DNA of 64,000 nucleotides from the NCBI RefSeq assembly GCF_000412635.1, contig NZ_ASTG01000013.1, positions 1-64,000 of the forward strand, given 5' to 3'. The notes under the pieces were generated by a model. That model did not search any database. It was not told the origin of the DNA and worked only from the letters and a program-made list of their open reading frames with translations. Made by a program: the position numbers and the translations under genes. The DNA comes from Sphingobium bisphenolivorans (GTDB lineage: Bacteria; Pseudomonadota; Alphaproteobacteria; Sphingomonadales; Sphingomonadaceae). Shown piece after piece: positions 53,665 to 62,338 of this stretch (its first letter is position 1; every line of letters begins with the position of its first letter).

Positions 53665-54690
53665 TTAGCCCTTCTTCAGGTGGCGGCGGCCCAGCAGTTC
53701 TGCGATCTGAACGGCGTTAAGCGCCGCACCCTTGCGCAGATTGTCGCTGACGCACCAGAGGTTCAGACCGTTGTCGATCGTCGAATCCTCACGGACGCGG
53801 CTGACGAAGGTGGCATAATCGCCGACGCACTCGACAGGGGTGACGTACCCGCCATCCTCGCGCTTGTCGACCAGCATGACGCCCGGCGCTTCACGCAGGA
53901 TGTCCTGCGCTTCCTTGGCCGAAATCTCGTTTTCGAACTCGATGTTCAGCGCTTCGGAATGGCCGACGAACACCGGCACGCGGACGCAGGTGGCCGTGAC
54001 CTTCACCTTGGGATCGAGGATCTTCTTGGTTTCCGCAACCATCTTCCACTCCTCCTTGGTGGAGCCATCCTCCAAGAAGACGTCGATGTGCGGGATCACG
54101 TTGAAGGCGATCTGCTTGGTGAACTTCTTGGGCTCGGCCGGATCGCCCACGAAGATGTTGCGCGACTGTTCGAACAACTCGTCCATCCCCTGCTTGCCGG
54201 CGCCGGACACCGACTGATAGGTGGCGACGACGACCCGCTTGATCTTCGCGGCGTCGTGCAGGGGCTTGAGCGCCACGACCATCTGCGCGGTCGAGCAGTT
54301 GGGATTGGCGATGATGTTCTTCTTGCGGTAGCCGTCGATCGCGTCCGGGTTCACCTCGGGCACGATCAGCGGAACGTCGGGGTCCATGCGGTAAAGCGAG
54401 CTGTTGTCGATCACCACGCAGCCGGCTGCAGCCGCCTTGGGCGCATATTCAGCCGTCGGGCCGGAGCCCGCGGCGAACAGTGCGATGTCCCAGCCGGAAA
54501 AGTCGAAATGCTCGATATTCTTGCATTTGAGCGTCTTGCCCGTGTCACCGAAATCAATTTCGGTGCCCTGCGACCGGGGCGAAGCAACCGCCGCGATCTC
54601 GTCAATAGGGAACTCGCGCTCGGCGAGAATGGTCAGCATTTCGCGGCCCACATTGCCCGTGGCACCGACGACGACGACCTTGTAACCCAT
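53665..54690 (-). CDS. asd: Aspartate-semialdehyde dehydrogenase
   Basis: A 341-residue NADPH enzyme making aspartate semialdehyde for Lys, Thr, Met and diaminopimelate. It shows G-A-T-G-N-V-G at the start, catalytic Cys132 in N-P-N-C-S-T, S-V-S-G-A-G and the late R-V-P-V-F-V-G-H-S-E. ATG 54690 is chosen; an upstream start at 54750 adds 20 unrelated residues. Confidence 0.97.
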   Translation of the reverse strand: MGYKVVVVGATGNVGREMLTILAEREFPIDEIAAVASPRSQGTEIDFGDTGKTLKCKNIEHFDFSGWDIALFAAGSGPTAEYAPKAAAAGCVVIDNSSLYRMDPDVPLIVPEVNPDAIDGYRKKNIIANPNCSTAQMVVALKPLHDAAKIKRVVVATYQSVSGAGKQGMDELFEQSRNIFVGDPAEPKKFTKQIAFNVIPHIDVFLEDGSTKEEWKMVAETKKILDPKVKVTATCVRVPVFVGHSEALNIEFENEISAKEAQDILREAPGVMLVDKREDGGYVTPVECVGDYATFVSRVREDSTIDNGLNLWCVSDNLRKGAALNAVQIAELLGRRHLKKG

Positions 54691-54794
54691 GACTAAAGAC
54701 TCCACTCCATGCAAAATTGCGGAGTGCGCGCCATAGCGTCCCTTGGGCAATTGTCCAGCATGAAGCGGCTTGGGGGCGGGAAAGCGAGGGTTTG

Positions 54795-57017
54795 CTATCG
54801 AGGGGTAGCCGCAGCTGTATCGTGCCGCTGCAGGAAATCCTCGATCGTCCGCCAGAGATGCACGCTGATGCCCGGCCCGCCGACGCGGTGCGTCTGCCCT
54901 GGATAGACCATCATCTCGAAGGGCACCCCGCTTGTCTGCATGCGCGCCATCAGTGCCGTGGAATTGTCGAACACCACATTGTCGTCCGACATGCCGTGGA
55001 TCAGCAGCAGCGGGTCCTTGACCCTATCCGCCTCGTCGAGGGCGCGGGACGCCGGATAGGCGCTGGGCTTGTCCTGCGGCTGCCCGAGATAGCGTTCGGT
55101 ATAATGAGTGTCGTACAATTCCCATTTGGTCACCGGAGCCCCGGCGATCGCGGCGGCGAAGGTGCCGGGCGCTTTCTCCAGCAGCTTCAGCGACAGATAT
55201 CCGCCATAGGACCAGCCATAAGTGGCGATGCGATCCGGGTCCACATAGGGTTGCGCCTTCAGCCACTCGACCCCCTTCAACTGATCCTCCACCTCCACCG
55301 TGCCCATCGCGCGATAGAGCTGATCCTCGAACGCCTTGCCGCGATCAGGCGTGCCGCGATTATCCAGCGCGAAGACGATCCAGCCGCGATCGACCAGATA
55401 TTGATAGATGGGCGAACTCCAGGCGTTCACGACCTGCCGCCCCGCCCCCGGTCCGCCATAATGGAGCATGAACACCGGATAGCGCTTTCCTGCCTCCAGC
55501 GGCGGCGTCATGATCCTAGTATAGAGCGTCGATCCGTCGTTCGCCTTTATCGTGCCGAAGCTCGTCTTGGCATGGCTGGCAAGATAGGGCGCATAGGGAT
55601 GATCCGCCCTGATCGCATTTTCCGAAAGCCATTGCAGCTGCTTGCCCGAACTGTCGGCCAGATAAATCTGCTTGGGCTGATCAACATTGCTGCGCGACAC
55701 CACGATGCGGCTCGCGGCGCTGTCCATCACCGCCTCGTTCCACCAGCCGTCGCGGGTCAGCTGCGTTAGCGCCCCCGCCTTGCCCAGGGAGGCGGCATAG
55801 AGCTGCTGTTCGAGCGGCGTCTCCCGGTTGCCGGTGAAATAGACCAGTCCCTTGCTCTCATCGATGCCGACAATTTCGCGAACCTCCCAGGCGCCGCCCG
55901 TCAAGGCGGTCCAACTGCTTCCGCGCACATGATAAAGATGTCCGTGACCAGATTTTTCGGACCACCAGAGGAAGCTGCCATCCTTCAGCGGCCGGAAATT
56001 GTTGCTGAGGTTGATCCAGCTTTTCGCGCGTTCCGTGAGGATGACCTTTGCCTTGCCCGTCGCAGGATCAACCGCGAGCAGGTCCAGCCGCTTCTGATCC
56101 CGGCTTTGCCGCTGCACATAAAGCGTGCGCCCGTCCTGCGACCAGTCGACCCGCGCGAGATAAATGTCGGTTTCCGGCCCCAGGTCAACCTTTACCGAAG
56201 TGCTGCCGCTGGTAGTCAGCACATAGAGCTCTACCAGTGCATTGGGGGTGCCGGCTGCAGGATAGCGCTGCTGATAGACCTTGGTGCCTTCGCCGCCGAT
56301 CGAGGTGCGCGTCACGACCCCGACCGGGCTCTCATCCACCCGTGCGACCGCAATCCGCTTGTCGTCTGGCGACCACCAATAGCCGGTTCGTCGGTCCATT
56401 TCCTCCTGCGCGACAAATTCCGCCACGCCCCAACTGACCGTCTCGCTTGCCCCGTGCGTCAGTTGACGCTCCGGGCCACCCGTTGGCTGGACGAAGAAGT
56501 TACCCCTGCGGACGAACGACACGAAGCCGCCCAGCGGGCTGACCGCTGCGTTCAGCTCTCCATCCGAAGTATTTGTGAGCCTGGTGACCTTTCCATCGAG
56601 CGTCGCAAGATACAGGTCGCCGTCGACCGGCACCAAAATCGCGCGCCCATCGGGCGACCAGTCATAGCTCACGATGCCGCTACTCCCCGCGATGGAGCGA
56701 TCACGTTCCCGCTGCATCTTCTCGGCTTCGGATAGCTCAGCGCCGCTGCCGGTCCTGCGCGAATCCACCAACATGCGTTCAGCGCCCGTTGCGCTGTCGA
56801 TCGCCCAGAGATCGAGCCGTTCCCTTTCATCGGGCCTCGGCTTCAGAAGCGTGACCAGACGGCCATCCGGCGACAGCTTCAGCGCGCGCGGCTGCGGCCC
56901 CGAAAGGTCGGGATTGGCGAACACCCGCTCCAGGGTGAGCTTTTGCTGCGCCTGGGCAAGACCAGCCGACAGCAGAAGCGCGCCGACGGCGGCGCCATTT
57001 TTAAGGATCGGCGACAT
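54795..57017 (-). CDS. Exported S9B (DPP4-like) peptidase
   Basis: A 740-residue serine peptidase with a signal peptide (about 1-24, ending A-Q-A). The N-terminal half is a DPP4 beta-propeller with repeated S-P-D-G-R blades and E-F-V-A-Q-E-E-M-D-R. The C-terminal alpha/beta hydrolase has nucleophile G-W-S-Y-G-G, Asp in H-G-M-S-D-D-N-V and His in G-Q-T-H-R-V. These periplasmic enzymes cut X-Pro dipeptides from N-termini. ATG 57017 is chosen over a start at 57059 because it begins the signal. It lies 104 bases upstream of asd. Confidence 0.94.
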   Translation of the reverse strand: MSPILKNGAAVGALLLSAGLAQAQQKLTLERVFANPDLSGPQPRALKLSPDGRLVTLLKPRPDERERLDLWAIDSATGAERMLVDSRRTGSGAELSEAEKMQRERDRSIAGSSGIVSYDWSPDGRAILVPVDGDLYLATLDGKVTRLTNTSDGELNAAVSPLGGFVSFVRRGNFFVQPTGGPERQLTHGASETVSWGVAEFVAQEEMDRRTGYWWSPDDKRIAVARVDESPVGVVTRTSIGGEGTKVYQQRYPAAGTPNALVELYVLTTSGSTSVKVDLGPETDIYLARVDWSQDGRTLYVQRQSRDQKRLDLLAVDPATGKAKVILTERAKSWINLSNNFRPLKDGSFLWWSEKSGHGHLYHVRGSSWTALTGGAWEVREIVGIDESKGLVYFTGNRETPLEQQLYAASLGKAGALTQLTRDGWWNEAVMDSAASRIVVSRSNVDQPKQIYLADSSGKQLQWLSENAIRADHPYAPYLASHAKTSFGTIKANDGSTLYTRIMTPPLEAGKRYPVFMLHYGGPGAGRQVVNAWSSPIYQYLVDRGWIVFALDNRGTPDRGKAFEDQLYRAMGTVEVEDQLKGVEWLKAQPYVDPDRIATYGWSYGGYLSLKLLEKAPGTFAAAIAGAPVTKWELYDTHYTERYLGQPQDKPSAYPASRALDEADRVKDPLLLIHGMSDDNVVFDNSTALMARMQTSGVPFEMMVYPGQTHRVGGPGISVHLWRTIEDFLQRHDTAAATPR

Positions 57018-57138
57018 ATCTTCCCTTCGTTCAGGCGCACAAGAGCGCTGAGATGGCATGGAGAAGGTCTATCCCTCACCAGCTGAAAAGATCAATGTCG
57101 GGAAACTATATTTCCTCGGTGCCATGACGCTTTGGTCA

Positions 57139-57213
57139 TGGTGGGCGCGACAGGGATTGAACCTGTGACCCCACCCGTGTGAAGGGTGTGCTCTACCGCT
57201 GAGCTACGCGCCC
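57139..57213 (-). tRNA. tRNA-Val (CAC anticodon)
   Basis: A 75-base tRNA with encoded CCA. The acceptor GGGCGCG pairs with CGCGCCC; the D-loop is AGCTCAGCGGTAGAGC; the anticodon loop T-T-CAC-A-C sits on CACCC/GGGTG; the T-loop GGTTCAATCC is present. It decodes GUG. Confidence 0.96.
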
Positions 57214-57353
57214 CCTGAAAGGAGGAGGCGGCCATTGGCATCCGCCGCGCCGGCTGTCAAGCGCCCGCCACCCATGATCCTGAGAAAATGGCTGTTCGAC
57301 CGTAGCGTCGCCGCTATAAAGCGGAGCCCTCATTAGAATGGAGTAAATATCCT

Positions 57354-57482
57354 ATGCGTTCAACCGTCGCCCTCGTCCTGGCGGGGCTGCTGCTTTCCAC
57401 GCTGGCTGCCTGCAATACCGTGAAGGGTGCAGGACGGGATATCGAGTCCGTCGGCCGCGCAGGCGAACGAGCGATCAACTGA
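57354..57482 (+). CDS. Entericidin A/B-family lipoprotein
   Basis: A 42-residue peptide. Signal residues 1-19 end in lipobox L-A-A-C (Cys20), then N-T-V-K-G-A-G-R-D-I-E-S-V-G, the entericidin motif. Entericidins form a toxin/antidote pair in E. coli, but single copies like this are common in alphaproteobacteria and often stress-induced. GGAG lies 10 bases before the ATG, and TATAAA at 57315-57320 could be a -10 box. Membrane-associated. Confidence 0.85.
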   Translation: MRSTVALVLAGLLLSTLAACNTVKGAGRDIESVGRAGERAIN

Positions 57483-57499
57483 GCGGGCGCAACCGCCCT

Positions 57500-57691
57500 C
57501 TATTGAAGGATGCGGCTGGCCGCCGCCGCTGCATCCTTTTCCAGCCTGACGCCATCGCATTCCGGTTCGCCGCAATCACAGGCGGCCAAGGTGTAGCGCA
57601 CGCCGCACAACACCAGCACGTCGTGATCGAAGGAATAATTGGATATTCCCGCTCGCTCGACTTTCTCCTGCGCCCTCGCCTTGAGCGACAT
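57500..57691 (-). CDS. Small Cys-containing protein of unknown function
   Basis: A 63-residue protein, M-S-L-K-A-R-A at the start, with a C-D-C-G-E-P-E-C cluster near 44 that could bind a metal. AGAGGA lies about 8 bases before ATG 57691, supporting this start over the frame's upstream extension to 57865. It is convergent with the entericidin gene and divergent from hslV. I recognise no family. Confidence 0.6.
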   Translation of the reverse strand: MSLKARAQEKVERAGISNYSFDHDVLVLCGVRYTLAACDCGEPECDGVRLEKDAAAAASRILQ

Positions 57692-57863
57692 GAATTTTCC
57701 TCTCTGGAACATGGGCAAATGATCTATGCTGCGACGCACAATGTCAATTGATCTGCCTCGGTTCCTGAATGGATTGAAATAATTCTGTCCAGAATTTGAC
57801 ACGATTGGACGCGGCTGCCCAGTGCGCTTGCGCGTTAGCCCGTTCGCTCCCATATGCCCGCGC

Positions 57864-58430
57864 ATGAATGATCAACGCTCCAGCGCCGTGCCGGTGTGGC
57901 ACGGCACCACCATCATGTCAGTACGCAAGAACGGGAAGGTGATCGTGGCCGGCGACGGCCAGGTTTCCATGGGCCAGACGGTGATGAAGCCGAACGCGCG
58001 CAAGGTCCGTCGCCTCCATGACGGATCCGTGATCGGCGGCTTCGCCGGCGCCACCGCCGATGCCTTCACCCTGTTCGAACGGTTGGAGGCGAAGTTGGAG
58101 CGTCACAACGGACAGTTGATGCGCGCGGCGGTCGAGTTGGCGAAGGATTGGCGGACTGACAAATATCTGCGAAATCTGGAGGCGATGATGATCGTCGCGG
58201 ACAAGGAAGTGACGCTGATCCTGACCGGCAATGGCGACGTGCTGGAGCCGGTGGGCGGCGTGGCGGCGATCGGTTCGGGCGGCAATTTCGCCTTGGCCGC
58301 GGCGCGCGCGCTGGTGGAATATGAGGCGGATGCGGAAACGCTTGCTCGCAAGGCGATGAAGGTGGCAGCCGATATCTGCGTCTACACCAATGACGAGTTG
58401 GTCGTCGAAGAACTGGAAAGCGCGACCTGA
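57864..58430 (+). CDS. hslV: ATP-dependent protease peptidase subunit HslV
   Basis: A 188-residue proteasome-like subunit, working with HslU. The core start [10 protein letters not shown] holds the N-terminal nucleophile Thr, which is residue 15 from ATG 57864, so about 14 residues must be removed or a later start (GTG 57894) used. G-D-G-Q-V and [11 protein letters not shown] are typical. It lies 84 bases before hslU. Confidence 0.95.
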   Translation: MNDQRSSAVPVWHGTTIMSVRKNGKVIVAGDGQVSMGQTVMKPNARKVRRLHDGSVIGGFAGATADAFTLFERLEAKLERHNGQLMRAAVELAKDWRTDKYLRNLEAMMIVADKEVTLILTGNGDVLEPVGGVAAIGSGGNFALAAARALVEYEADAETLARKAMKVAADICVYTNDELVVEELESAT

Positions 58431-58482
58431 GCCGTCCCGACAAATTGCAGCCGATTGCTGATGCAATCGCACCCACCCCCGA

Positions 58483-58504
58483 CCCCTCCCATGCAAGGGA
58501 GGGG
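58483..58504 (+). repeat. Hairpin-forming GC-rich element overlapping the hslU ribosome binding site
   Basis: CCCCTCCC-ATGCAA-GGGAGGGG forms an eight-base-pair hairpin. Its right arm runs into GGGGGGAG (58501-58508), the probable hslU Shine-Dalgarno sequence, 6 bases before ATG 58515. The surrounding CACCCCCGACCCCTCCC resembles the C-rich repetitive units scattered between genes in sphingomonads (recollection, not a search). Confidence 0.5.
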
Positions 58505-58514
58505 GGAGTCTGAA

Positions 58515-59816
58515 ATGAACGACAATCTGACCCCCAAAGCCATCGTTTCCGCGCTTGACGCGCATATCATCGGTCAGGCCGACGCCAAGCGTGCGGTGGC
58601 CGTGGCGCTGCGCAATCGCTGGCGGCGGCAGCGTCTTTCCGCCGACCTTCGTGACGAAGTGACGCCCAAGAACATCCTGATGATCGGCCCGACGGGCTGC
58701 GGCAAGACCGAGATCAGCCGACGCCTCGCAAAGCTCGCCGACGCACCTTTCGTGAAGGTGGAAGCGACCAAATTCACCGAAGTGGGATATGTCGGCCGCG
58801 ACGTCGAGCAGATCGTCCGCGATCTGGTCGAGGAAGCGGTTCGCCTGGAACGCGACCGGCGCCGTGAATCGGTGCGCGAAGCCGCCTCCGAAGCCGCCAT
58901 GGCGCGCCTGCTCGATGCGCTCACGGGCAAGGAAGCGAGCGAAGCCACCCGCCTGTCTTTCCGCCAGCGGATCGAGGGCAACCAGATGAATGAGGTCGAA
59001 GTCGAGGTGGAGGTCGCCGACAGCCCGTCTATGCCCATGGAAATCCCCGGAATGGGCGGCCAGATCGGCATGATCAACCTTAGCGACATGATGTCCAAGG
59101 CCTTTGGTCAAACCCAGAAGAAGCGTCGCAAGATGCGGGTCGCCGACGCGTGGGACAAGCTGGTCGAGGAAGAGCAGGACAAGCGGCTCGATCAGGATGA
59201 CGTGGCCCGCGTCGCCATCGCCAGCGCCGAGCAGAACGGCATTGTCTTCCTGGATGAGATCGACAAGATCGCCGTCAGCGATGTGCGCGGCGGGTCGGTC
59301 AGCCGCGAGGGCGTTCAGCGCGACCTGCTGCCGCTGATCGAAGGGACCACCGTTTCCACCAAATATGGTCCGCTCAAGACCGACCATATCCTGTTCATCG
59401 CGTCAGGCGCGTTCCATGTTGCCAAGCCCAGTGACCTGTTGCCGGAATTGCAGGGCCGTCTGCCGATCCGGGTCGAACTGAAGGCGCTGACGGAGGATGA
59501 CTTCGTCGCCATCCTGTCTGACACCAAGGCGAGCCTGGTTGCGCAATATCGTGCGCTGCTGGCGACCGAAGGTGTCACGATCGACCTGACCCCCGACGGC
59601 ATCCGCGCGGTTGCCCGCATCGCGGCCGAGGTGAATGGCGAGGTAGAAAATATCGGCGCCCGGCGCCTGCAGACGGTGATGGAAAAACTGCTGGAGGATG
59701 TCAGCTTCGACGCTGAGGATCGCCAGGGCGAGACGCTGGTGATCGACCAGGCCTATGTCGAGAAGCAGCTTTCCGAGGTCGCGCGGAATACCGACCTCAG
59801 CAAATATGTCTTATGA
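58515..59816 (+). CDS. hslU: ATP-dependent protease ATPase subunit HslU
   Basis: A 433-residue AAA+ unfoldase for HslV. It shows [10 protein letters not shown] near 22, Walker A G-P-T-G-C-G-K-T near 60, pore loop G-Y-V-G-R-D near 92, an I domain (about 110-240), Walker [10 protein letters not shown] and the C-terminal K-Y-V-L that docks into HslV. ATG 58515 matches the family start; the frame extends upstream through the hairpin. Confidence 0.97.
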   Translation: MNDNLTPKAIVSALDAHIIGQADAKRAVAVALRNRWRRQRLSADLRDEVTPKNILMIGPTGCGKTEISRRLAKLADAPFVKVEATKFTEVGYVGRDVEQIVRDLVEEAVRLERDRRRESVREAASEAAMARLLDALTGKEASEATRLSFRQRIEGNQMNEVEVEVEVADSPSMPMEIPGMGGQIGMINLSDMMSKAFGQTQKKRRKMRVADAWDKLVEEEQDKRLDQDDVARVAIASAEQNGIVFLDEIDKIAVSDVRGGSVSREGVQRDLLPLIEGTTVSTKYGPLKTDHILFIASGAFHVAKPSDLLPELQGRLPIRVELKALTEDDFVAILSDTKASLVAQYRALLATEGVTIDLTPDGIRAVARIAAEVNGEVENIGARRLQTVMEKLLEDVSFDAEDRQGETLVIDQAYVEKQLSEVARNTDLSKYVL

Positions 59817-59877
59817 TGATCGTTTTCGCTGAGTGCGCGTTCATGCGGATGCAATGACTGCGTCCAAGGAGATGAAC

Positions 59878-60042
59878 ATGAGCAACGCAACCCCGGATCG
59901 AGAGCAGCTGAAGGACCTGGCGGAGGCTGAAAAGAAGGCTGGCATCGTCGATCAGCAGACAGCCGCGAGCGCGGAACTGCCGAAGGACGAGACTGGCAAG
60001 GCCAAAGGCTCGAATGACAAGAAGGAAAGTTCAGGCAACTGA
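59878..60042 (+). CDS. Small hydrophilic protein of unknown function
   Basis: A 54-residue highly charged protein rich in Lys, Glu and Asp, without hydrophobic core or cysteine, probably disordered. AAGGAG ends 6 bases before ATG 59878. A strong hairpin follows 4 bases past the stop. Together these support a real gene. I know no family. Confidence 0.6.
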   Translation: MSNATPDREQLKDLAEAEKKAGIVDQQTAASAELPKDETGKAKGSNDKKESSGN

Positions 60043-60046
60043 GCAT

Positions 60047-60080
60047 CTCGAGGCGTGCCATTCGGCGGCATCGCCTCGAG
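60047..60080 (+). terminator. Strong hairpin after the small hydrophilic gene
   Basis: CTCGAGGCG pairs with CGCCTCGAG and, inside, TGCC with GGCA, giving 13 base pairs. No T-run follows; probable transcript 3' end for the + strand gene and possibly for convergent proS. Confidence 0.55.
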
Positions 60081-60129
60081 CCTCGATGGCGGCGCACCCC
60101 GGCGGACCTGCTGACGCGCCGCCTGATCG

Positions 60130-61656
60130 TCAGTAGCTCCGCCCGACCAGCACGCGCTCCGCCGCTTGTCTGCCGGTGAACACGCAGGTGCCGTCCGCCG
60201 CTTCCGCGTCCACCGGCACATTGCGCAGCGTCAGCTTTTGCCCCTTCAGCCACTCGACCACCTTGTCGAGTTCAGCGCCGGTCGGCTTCGCCCACTGCAC
60301 CAGTGCCCAGCCCGGCTTCTTGCTCGCGCCGAAATAGGCCTTTAGCCCCTCAAGCGAGTCGATCGACTTGTCGATGCTCCCCAACAGCCGCGCCTGCGCA
60401 TCGGCGAACAGCGCCTGTTGGATTTCCGCCAGCATGCCCGCCGCGGATGCCACGAAGTCGGCCTTTGCCACAATCTGGCTGTCGAGCTTGCCGTCCGGCC
60501 GATAGAGACGGTCGCGGCGGATGACGGACACATTGCCTCCAGCAACGTCGCGACCGCCCACCTCGATCACGATCGGCGCGCCCTTCTTGACCCAGCCCCA
60601 GCGCTTGTTCGCGGCCTTGGCCGGGCGCCGGTCCAGCAGCGCGCGAACCGGTTCGCGGAACTGGTCCAGCTTGTTCAATTCCGCCACCAGATCACTGCAG
60701 TAGGACAGGATGGCAGCATCCTCTTCCGTATCGCGCAGCATCGGCACGACGACGATCTGATAGGGTGCCACGCGGGGCGGCACGCGCAGCCCGTCGTCAT
60801 CGCCATGCACCATGATGAGGCCGCCGATCATGCGTGTGGACACGCCCCAGCTGGTCGTCTGGGCAAGCTCCTGCTGCCCCTCCGCATTCTGGAACTTGAT
60901 ATTCTGCGCCTGGCTGAAGGTGGTGCCAAGGAAGTGCGACGTGCCCGCCTGAAGCGCCTTGCCGTCCTGCATCATCGCTTCGATCGAATAGGTCGCGACG
61001 GCGCCGGGGAAGCGCTCGTTCTCCGGCTTCTCGCCCGCGATCACCGGCAGCGCCACGCACTCCTCGGCGAAGCTGCGATATACTTCGAGCATCTTCATCG
61101 TCTCTTCCATCGCCTCATCGATGGTGGAATGCGCGGTGTGGCCCTCCTGCCAGAGGAATTCGGCCGTGCGCAGGAACATGCGCGTGCGCATTTCCCAGCG
61201 CACGACATTCGCCCATTGGTTGATCAGGACCGGCAAGTCGCGCCAGCTCTGCACCCAGCGGGAGAAAGCCGCGCCGATTACCGTCTCCGATGTCGGGCGG
61301 ACCACCAGCGGCTCTTCCAGCTTCGCTTCAGGATCGGGCACCAGCCGCCCATCCTTCTGGATCAGGCGATGATGCGTGACGACCGCCATTTCCTTGGCAA
61401 AGCCATCGACATGCTCAGCCTCCTTCTCGAAATAGGAAAGCGGGATGAACAGCGGAAAATAGCAATTTTCGTGTCCGGTCGCCTTGATGCGATCGTCCAG
61501 CAGCTTCTGCATCCGTTCCCATATGCCGTACCCCCAGGGCCGGATCACCATACAGCCGCGCACGCCGCTTTCCTCGGCCATGTCGGCCTCTGAAATGACG
61601 GCCTGGTACCAGGCGGCGAAATCCTGTTCGCGGGTGACGGAGAGGGCGTGCTTCAC
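60130..61656 (-). CDS. proS: Prolyl-tRNA synthetase, type 3 (eukaryote/archaea-like)
   Basis: A 508-residue class II synthetase. The short form without the INS editing domain and the C-terminal zinc-type extension ending G-R-S-Y mark type 3. It shows the motif 2 R-W-E-M-R-T-R-M-F-L-R-T-x-E-F-L-W-Q-E-G-H-T-A-H and the conserved start Q-D-F-A-A-W-Y. The start is GTG 61656. Lacking INS, it depends on trans-editing factors. Confidence 0.96.
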   Translation of the reverse strand: MKHALSVTREQDFAAWYQAVISEADMAEESGVRGCMVIRPWGYGIWERMQKLLDDRIKATGHENCYFPLFIPLSYFEKEAEHVDGFAKEMAVVTHHRLIQKDGRLVPDPEAKLEEPLVVRPTSETVIGAAFSRWVQSWRDLPVLINQWANVVRWEMRTRMFLRTAEFLWQEGHTAHSTIDEAMEETMKMLEVYRSFAEECVALPVIAGEKPENERFPGAVATYSIEAMMQDGKALQAGTSHFLGTTFSQAQNIKFQNAEGQQELAQTTSWGVSTRMIGGLIMVHGDDDGLRVPPRVAPYQIVVVPMLRDTEEDAAILSYCSDLVAELNKLDQFREPVRALLDRRPAKAANKRWGWVKKGAPIVIEVGGRDVAGGNVSVIRRDRLYRPDGKLDSQIVAKADFVASAAGMLAEIQQALFADAQARLLGSIDKSIDSLEGLKAYFGASKKPGWALVQWAKPTGAELDKVVEWLKGQKLTLRNVPVDAEAADGTCVFTGRQAAERVLVGRSY

Positions 61657-61738
61657 TCGGGATCGGCCTTGCTGTTGGTGCTGACGGATGGCGCGCCATA
61701 AGCCAAGCGCGCCGCTCCGTCGACCCCGAACGCGCGGT

Positions 61739-62338
61739 TCAGCGAAGCTTGTCGATCTTCGCGTTCAATGCCGCGAGCTGGGCCTTGAGCTCGGCGATTT
61801 CGTCGTCCTTGCTTTCCTCCGCAGCGGCAGAGGAGGATGAAGGCTTCGCCATCCCAGGCATACCCGGGATCCCGGGTATGCCTGGCACACCCTTGCCGAA
61901 CGCAGTCGTCGCCGCCTCGAACATTTCCATGTTGCGCTTGGCGATTTCCGCGAGAGGGCCACCCCCGAACGCGCCCTTCATCGCTTCCTGGAATTGCTGC
62001 TGGTTCTTGCGGAACGCGTCCATCGACGCTTCCAGATATTGCGGGACCATCGACTGCATGGAGTCGCCATACATGGCGATCAGCTGGCGCAGGAAGTTGA
62101 CGGGCAGCATATTTTTGCCACGCTGCTCCTCCTCCATGATGATTTGTGTGAGGACGTTGTGCGTGATGTCCTCTCCGGTCTTTGCATCTACCACAACGAA
62201 CTCGCGCCCCTCACGAGTCATCTGGGACAAAAGATCCAAAGTGATGTAACTGGATGTTTCTGTGTTATAGAGCCGCCTGTTAGCGTACTTCTTGATAATG
62301 ACCGGTTCGGATTCGTTCGCGGTCTTAGATTTGGCCAT
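61739..62338 (-). CDS. phaR: Polyhydroxyalkanoate synthesis repressor PhaR
   Basis: A 199-residue DNA-binding regulator sensing PHA. The N-terminal PHB/PHA DNA-binding domain (K-K-Y-A-N-R-R-L-Y-N-T-x-x-S-x-Y-I-T) and two PHB-accumulation regulatory domains (about 70-150) are intact. The C-terminal part holds P-G-I-P-G-I-P-G-M-P-G, then a Ser/Ala-rich linker and a coiled-coil end. GGGAGAGG lies before ATG 62338. It is divergent from a PhaC-like gene, whose start overlaps its own. Confidence 0.94.
   Translation of the reverse strand: MAKSKTANESEPVIIKKYANRRLYNTETSSYITLDLLSQMTREGREFVVVDAKTGEDITHNVLTQIIMEEEQRGKNMLPVNFLRQLIAMYGDSMQSMVPQYLEASMDAFRKNQQQFQEAMKGAFGGGPLAEIAKRNMEMFEAATTAFGKGVPGIPGIPGMPGMAKPSSSSAAAEESKDDEIAELKAQLAALNAKIDKLR
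61854..61885. repeat. Perfect 32-bp palindrome inside phaR
   Basis: CCAGGCATACCCGGGA is followed directly by its exact reverse complement, with no central spacer. It lies in the phaR coding region and encodes the Pro-Gly-Ile/Met repeat. Extrusion as a cruciform or an mRNA stem of up to 14 base pairs is possible. Confidence 0.9.

Noticed and set aside
57354..57691. Toxin-antitoxin pair formed by the entericidin and the convergent small gene
   Set aside because: The convergent protein is cytosolic and Cys-rich, not a second entericidin; convergent layout does not fit a pair.
57918..59387. A 489-codon minus-strand open frame spanning hslV and hslU
   Set aside because: Antisense to two well-identified genes and crosses their intergenic hairpin.
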